DNA from: JBKPHS01 sp046729975
Lineage (GTDB): Bacteria > Actinomycetota > Thermoleophilia > Solirubrobacterales > Thermoleophilaceae
Direction: 5' to 3'
NCBI GenBank assembly: GCA_046729975.1
Contig: JBKPHS010000212.1
Location: 1 to 16,436, forward strand
Length of the DNA: 16,436 nucleotides
Shown: in pieces, positions 13,429 through 16,436 of the stretch
Layout of the letters: every line of letters starts with the position of its first letter
Numbering within the stretch: the first letter of the stretch is position 1
Translations under genes and position numbers: made by a program
The notes under the pieces: generated by a model
The model's input: the letters and a program-made list of their open reading frames with translations, nothing else
The model's database searches: none
Told to the model about the DNA's origin: nothing

Positions 13429-13456
13429 AGTATAGGGCCTTACCCCCGTTTGTCGA
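13429..13456 (-). promoter_or_regulatory. Sigma-70-type promoter of infC
   Basis: On the minus strand, TCGACA (13456-13451, one mismatch to TTGACA) and TATACT (13434-13429, one mismatch to TATAAT) are separated by 16 bp. They lie in the thrS-infC gap, and transcription would start near 13422. Such a match is uncommon in DNA this GC-rich. It implies that infC is transcribed separately from treT-thrS, at least in part. Confidence 0.7.
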
Positions 13457-13474
13457 GGGCGGCAAGGAGCCTTT

Positions 13475-15397
13475 CTAGGACCGCGTCTGCACCTGCTCGA
13501 GCGCCCGGCGGGCGAATTCGCCGACCGGCACGGAGCCCGCGTCGCCCTCGCGGTGGCGGCGCACCGCAACCTGCTCGGACTGCTCCTCCTGGTCGCCCAC
13601 GACGAGCATGTAGGGCACCTTCCGGAGCTCGGCGTCCCGGATCTTCCTGCCCACGGATTCGGTGCGCTCGTCCACCTCCACGCGCAGACCCGCCTCCGCC
13701 AGCTCGGATGCCACCCGCTGTGCGTAGGGGACGTGGCGGTCGGCGATGGGCAGGACCAGCGCCTGGACCGGCGCGAGCCAGAGTGGGAACTCGCCGGCGT
13801 AGTGCTCGATCAGGATGCCGATGAAGCGCTCGAAGGAGCCGAGCAGCGCCCGGTGGATCATCACCGGCCGGTGCTCTGCGTTGTCCGCACCCGTGTACTC
13901 GAGCTCGAACCGCTCCGGCATCTGGTAGTCGAGCTGCACGGTGCCGAGCTGCCAGGGGCGGCCGATCGAGTCGGTCATGTGGAGGTCGATCTTCGGTCCG
14001 TAGAAGGTGCCCTCCGCCTCGTCCACGATGAAATCGAGGCCGTGATGGACCAGCGCGGCCTCGAGGGCGGCCTCGGCCGCGTCCCACATCTCGTCGCTTC
14101 CGAGCCGGCGCTCGGGCCGGGTGGCCAGGTGCACCCGCGGCTCGAAGCCGAAGATGGAGTAGAGGAAGAAGCCGAAGTCGAGGCACGCGATGACCTCCTC
14201 CTCGATCTGATCCTGGGCGCAGAAGATGTGCGCGTCGTCCTGGGTGATGTGGCGGACGCGCAGCAGGCCGTGCAGCGTTCCGCTCGGCTCGTGGCGGTGG
14301 ACCAGCCCCTGCTCGGAGTAGCGGATCGGCAGGTCGCGGTAAGAGCGCCGGGTGGACTTGTAGAGCTGGACGTGCGCAGGGCAGTTCATGGGCTTGAGGC
14401 CCATAGGACGGTCCTCGACCTCGGTGAAGTACATGTGGTCGCGGAACTTGTCCCAGTGCCCGGACTGCTTCCAGAGCTCGACGTCGTAGAGGATCGGCGT
14501 CTTCACCTCGCGGTAACCGCGGCGCCGGTTCTCCGCCCGCCAGAGGTCTGTCAGCTCGTTCCAGATCGCCATGCCCGCCGGCTGCCAGAACGGCGACCCG
14601 GGCGAGAACTCCGACAGGAGGAACAGCTCCAGCTCCCGTCCGAGCTTGCGGTGGTCGCGCGCCCGCGCCTCCTCCACCTGGCGCAGATGCTCCTCGAGGT
14701 CCTCCTTCGAGAAGAAGGCGGTGCCGTAGATGCGGGTGAGCATCTGGCGGTTCTCGTCGCCGCGCCAGTAGGCGCCCGCCACCGCGAGCAGCTTGAACGC
14801 CTTGATGCCCTTCGTGCTCGGGCCGTGCGGGCCCCGGCAGAGATCGAGGAAGGGCCCGTTGCGGTAGAGCGAGACGGTCTCAACGCCCTCGTCGCGAATG
14901 AGGTCCTCGATCAGCTCGACCTTGTAGTCCTGCTCCTCCCGGACGAACACGTCGATCGCGTCGCCCGTGCTGACCTCGGAACGCTCGAACGGCTCGTCGG
15001 CGGCGATGTGCTCCCGCATCTTCGCCTCGATCGCGGGGAAGTCGGCGTCGGAGACCTTCACGCCCTCGGGGAACTCGAAGTCGTAGTAGAAGCCGTCCTC
15101 GATCGGGGGGCCGATCGAGACCTTCGTGCCGGGCCACAGGTCGAGCACGGCCGTCGCCAGGACGTGCGCGGTGTCGTGGCGCAGCAGCTCGAGGGCGCTC
15201 GCGCCGTCGCGCGGGGTGACGATGCGGATCTCCGCGCCGTCGTCGAGCGGGGCCGAGAGGTCCCGCAGATCGCCGTTCTCCTGCACCGCGAGCGCCGCGC
15301 GCGCGAGCCCGGAGCCGATCGCGGCGGCGGCGTCGGCGCCGGTCGCGTCGTCCTCGAGCTCGAGCTCGCTTCCGTCTGGGAGAAAGACCTTCTTCAT
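13475..15397 (-). CDS. thrS: Threonyl-tRNA synthetase
   Basis: This 640-residue class-II synthetase charges tRNA-Thr and edits misacylated Ser-tRNA. An N-terminal TGS domain (1-62) is followed by the editing domain with HDTAH (74-78, the HxxxH pair) and CRGPH (Cys187, His191). The catalytic core has the zinc ligands Cys339 (MNCPAHV), His390 (TQDDAHIF) and His515 (VMIHRALLGSFERF, motif 3), and motif 2 around YSEQGLVHRHEPSGTLHGLLRVR. The anticodon-binding domain (from about 541) ends in KVPYMLVVGDQEE. The length matches the family. The start ATG 15397 overlaps the treT stop in ATGA. The frame stays open upstream inside treT, but that reading is not ThrRS-like. No T-box leader can exist here, since treT is contiguous. 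Confidence 0.97.
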   Translation of the reverse strand: MKKVFLPDGSELELEDDATGADAAAAIGSGLARAALAVQENGDLRDLSAPLDDGAEIRIVTPRDGASALELLRHDTAHVLATAVLDLWPGTKVSIGPPIEDGFYYDFEFPEGVKVSDADFPAIEAKMREHIAADEPFERSEVSTGDAIDVFVREEQDYKVELIEDLIRDEGVETVSLYRNGPFLDLCRGPHGPSTKGIKAFKLLAVAGAYWRGDENRQMLTRIYGTAFFSKEDLEEHLRQVEEARARDHRKLGRELELFLLSEFSPGSPFWQPAGMAIWNELTDLWRAENRRRGYREVKTPILYDVELWKQSGHWDKFRDHMYFTEVEDRPMGLKPMNCPAHVQLYKSTRRSYRDLPIRYSEQGLVHRHEPSGTLHGLLRVRHITQDDAHIFCAQDQIEEEVIACLDFGFFLYSIFGFEPRVHLATRPERRLGSDEMWDAAEAALEAALVHHGLDFIVDEAEGTFYGPKIDLHMTDSIGRPWQLGTVQLDYQMPERFELEYTGADNAEHRPVMIHRALLGSFERFIGILIEHYAGEFPLWLAPVQALVLPIADRHVPYAQRVASELAEAGLRVEVDERTESVGRKIRDAELRKVPYMLVVGDQEEQSEQVAVRRHREGDAGSVPVGEFARRALEQVQTRS

Positions 15398-16436
15398 CCA
15401 GACTCGACGGTAGCGCCATCGCGCGCCGCGACGCCCTGAAGCAGCTCGAGCTCGTCGGCGAGCAGCCGCGTGAGGAGGAAGCGCTCGCGTACCCGCTCGC
15501 GGCCGGCGGCGCCGAGCTCTATCGCGAGGCCCGGGTCGCGTACCAGCTCGACGATCCGGGCGGCGATCTCGTCGTCCTCCTCGGCGAGGAACCCCTCTCG
15601 GCCGTCGCGTACCTGAAGCGGGATCCCGCCGTCGGGACCTGCGACGACGGGAGTGCCCTTCCAGAGCGCCTCCGAGACCGCCAGCCCGAAGCCCTCGCGC
15701 ACAGACCTCTGCACGCTCACCCGGGCCAGCCGCCGGATCGCGCCGAATTCGACGTTCCCGGCGCCGGTGTAAGCAGTCACGAGATGCACGTCGTCTTGGC
15801 CGGTCGCGTAGTCGGAGATCTCCTTGAACGTGCGCCATCCCTCGGGGTCGTCGGGCGCCGGCGCGCCTGCCAGGACCAGCTGCAGGTCGGGGAGCTCGTC
15901 GCGGGCGATGTCGAACGCGTCGATCACGGCGTGCGGGTCCTTCCAGGGATCGAGGCGCGCGACCTGGCAGACGAATGGCCGCTCGAGGTCCACTCCGAGC
16001 GAGCGCAGAAGCCGGCCCGCCAGCCTGACCGGCACGTCCACATTGGCGGCGCCGAGCGGGTCGATCGCGGGCGGGATCGCCCGCGTCGCCGCGGTCCCCG
16101 GAAGCTCGAACGACTCGACCGCGAATACGCGCTCGGCGCAGCGCTCCGCCAGCGGCGCAAGGCGCTCCGCCGTGCCCGCGTCGGCCTCGGAGGCGTCAAC
16201 GTGGCAGCGCCACACGACGGGCCCCGCCTGCTCCAGCGCGGGCATGGCGGCAAGCGGCTGCGGATCGTGGACGACCACGGCGTCGTACTCGCCATGCAGG
16301 GCGGCGGCCGCGTCCTCGCAGGCGCCAGCGTAGGCGGCGTAGTCGGCGTCTCCGAGGCCGGTCTCGCCGCCCTGGGCGCCGTCGTGCAACGCCCGGCCCG
16401 CCGCCCGCAGCTCGGCGTCGCCGAAGAGCACCCGCC
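15394..16436 (-). CDS. treT: TreT-like trehalose synthase, GT4 glycosyltransferase (5' end outside window)
   Basis: At least 347 residues are visible, with the N-terminus beyond the right edge. The GTG at 16431 is probably internal, since the reading RVLFGDAEL continues upstream. The sequence follows archaeal and bacterial TreT: VVVHDPQPL, WRCHVDASEAD, IPPAIDPLGAANVDV, QVARLDPWKDPHAVIDAF, and the GT4 donor site VREGFGLAVSEALWKGTPVV with GGIPLQVRDGREGFL. TreT joins NDP-glucose and glucose to make trehalose, a compatible solute; a related GT4 activity remains possible. Family length is about 400-415, so roughly 60 residues are missing. The stop TGA 15394-15396 overlaps the thrS start in ATGA, coupling the two genes. 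Confidence 0.85.
   Translation of the reverse strand, partial: RVLFGDAELRAAGRALHDGAQGGETGLGDADYAAYAGACEDAAAALHGEYDAVVVHDPQPLAAMPALEQAGPVVWRCHVDASEADAGTAERLAPLAERCAERVFAVESFELPGTAATRAIPPAIDPLGAANVDVPVRLAGRLLRSLGVDLERPFVCQVARLDPWKDPHAVIDAFDIARDELPDLQLVLAGAPAPDDPEGWRTFKEISDYATGQDDVHLVTAYTGAGNVEFGAIRRLARVSVQRSVREGFGLAVSEALWKGTPVVAGPDGGIPLQVRDGREGFLAEEDDEIAARIVELVRDPGLAIELGAAGRERVRERFLLTRLLADELELLQGVAARDGATVESG

Noticed and set aside
13553..15439. Plus-strand open frame of 628 codons opposite thrS
   Set aside because: It lies wholly antisense to a well-conserved gene; its translation is Leu, Arg, Val, Glu and Asp-rich with no motif. Long antisense frames are expected at this GC content.
15398..15450. 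T-box riboswitch before thrS, or a phenylalanine leader peptide before pheST
   Set aside because: treT coding sequence runs directly into thrS, and no T-box core or Phe-rich leader frame is visible near 10800-10870.

Overview
The window is about 16.4 kb of very GC-rich DNA from what looks like an actinobacterial chromosome. The strongest taxonomic clue is gene order: infC, rpmI, rplT, an SpoU-type rRNA methyltransferase (tsnR-like), pheS, pheT, argC, argJ, argB, argD, argG. The same series, with differences, is known from Mycobacterium and other Actinobacteria. thrS lies next to infC, and a TreT-type trehalose synthase gene abuts thrS. A deep-branching class such as Thermoleophilia is my inference, not something the sequence proves. 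There are no rRNA or tRNA genes, no CRISPR and no transposase.

Layout, left to right. Bases 2-163 (+) are the 3' end of a membrane-protein gene. It converges on a secreted hypothetical gene (160-966, -), and the two share a CTAG in which each strand reads TAG. A 55-residue single-pass membrane protein (1013-1180, -) follows argG through an ATGA overlap. Then, all on the minus strand and read from right to left, come tsnR-like (10809 down), pheS, pheT, argC, argJ, argB, argD and argG. Nearly every junction is a 1-10 base overlap, so this looks like one long polycistron coupling tRNA charging with phenylalanine to arginine synthesis. argF, argR and argH, which accompany these genes in mycobacteria, are absent.

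A strong intrinsic terminator (10813-10842) lies between rplT and the tsnR-like gene, almost touching the latter's start codon. rpmI-rplT (10871-11421, -) are joined by a GTGA overlap. Unusually, the very widely conserved infC-rpmI-rplT series is interrupted by an oppositely oriented SAM-dependent methyltransferase gene with a winged-helix N-terminus (11508-12584, +).

Between that gene's stop and the infC stop is a small element of two tandem 20-bp palindromic units, flanked by a 13-bp direct repeat. It looks like an insertion that spared both stop codons. infC (12661-13317, -) has its own recognisable promoter (13429-13456) and a leader of about 105 nt able to fold. thrS (13475-15397, -) starts inside the stop codon of treT (15394 to the right edge, -, 5' end cut off).

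Functionally this is core translation machinery (ThrRS, IF3, L35, L20, an rRNA methyltransferase, PheRS) followed by arginine biosynthesis. The least explained parts are the inverted methyltransferase, the palindrome element, the small membrane protein after argG, and the terminator against the tsnR-like start.
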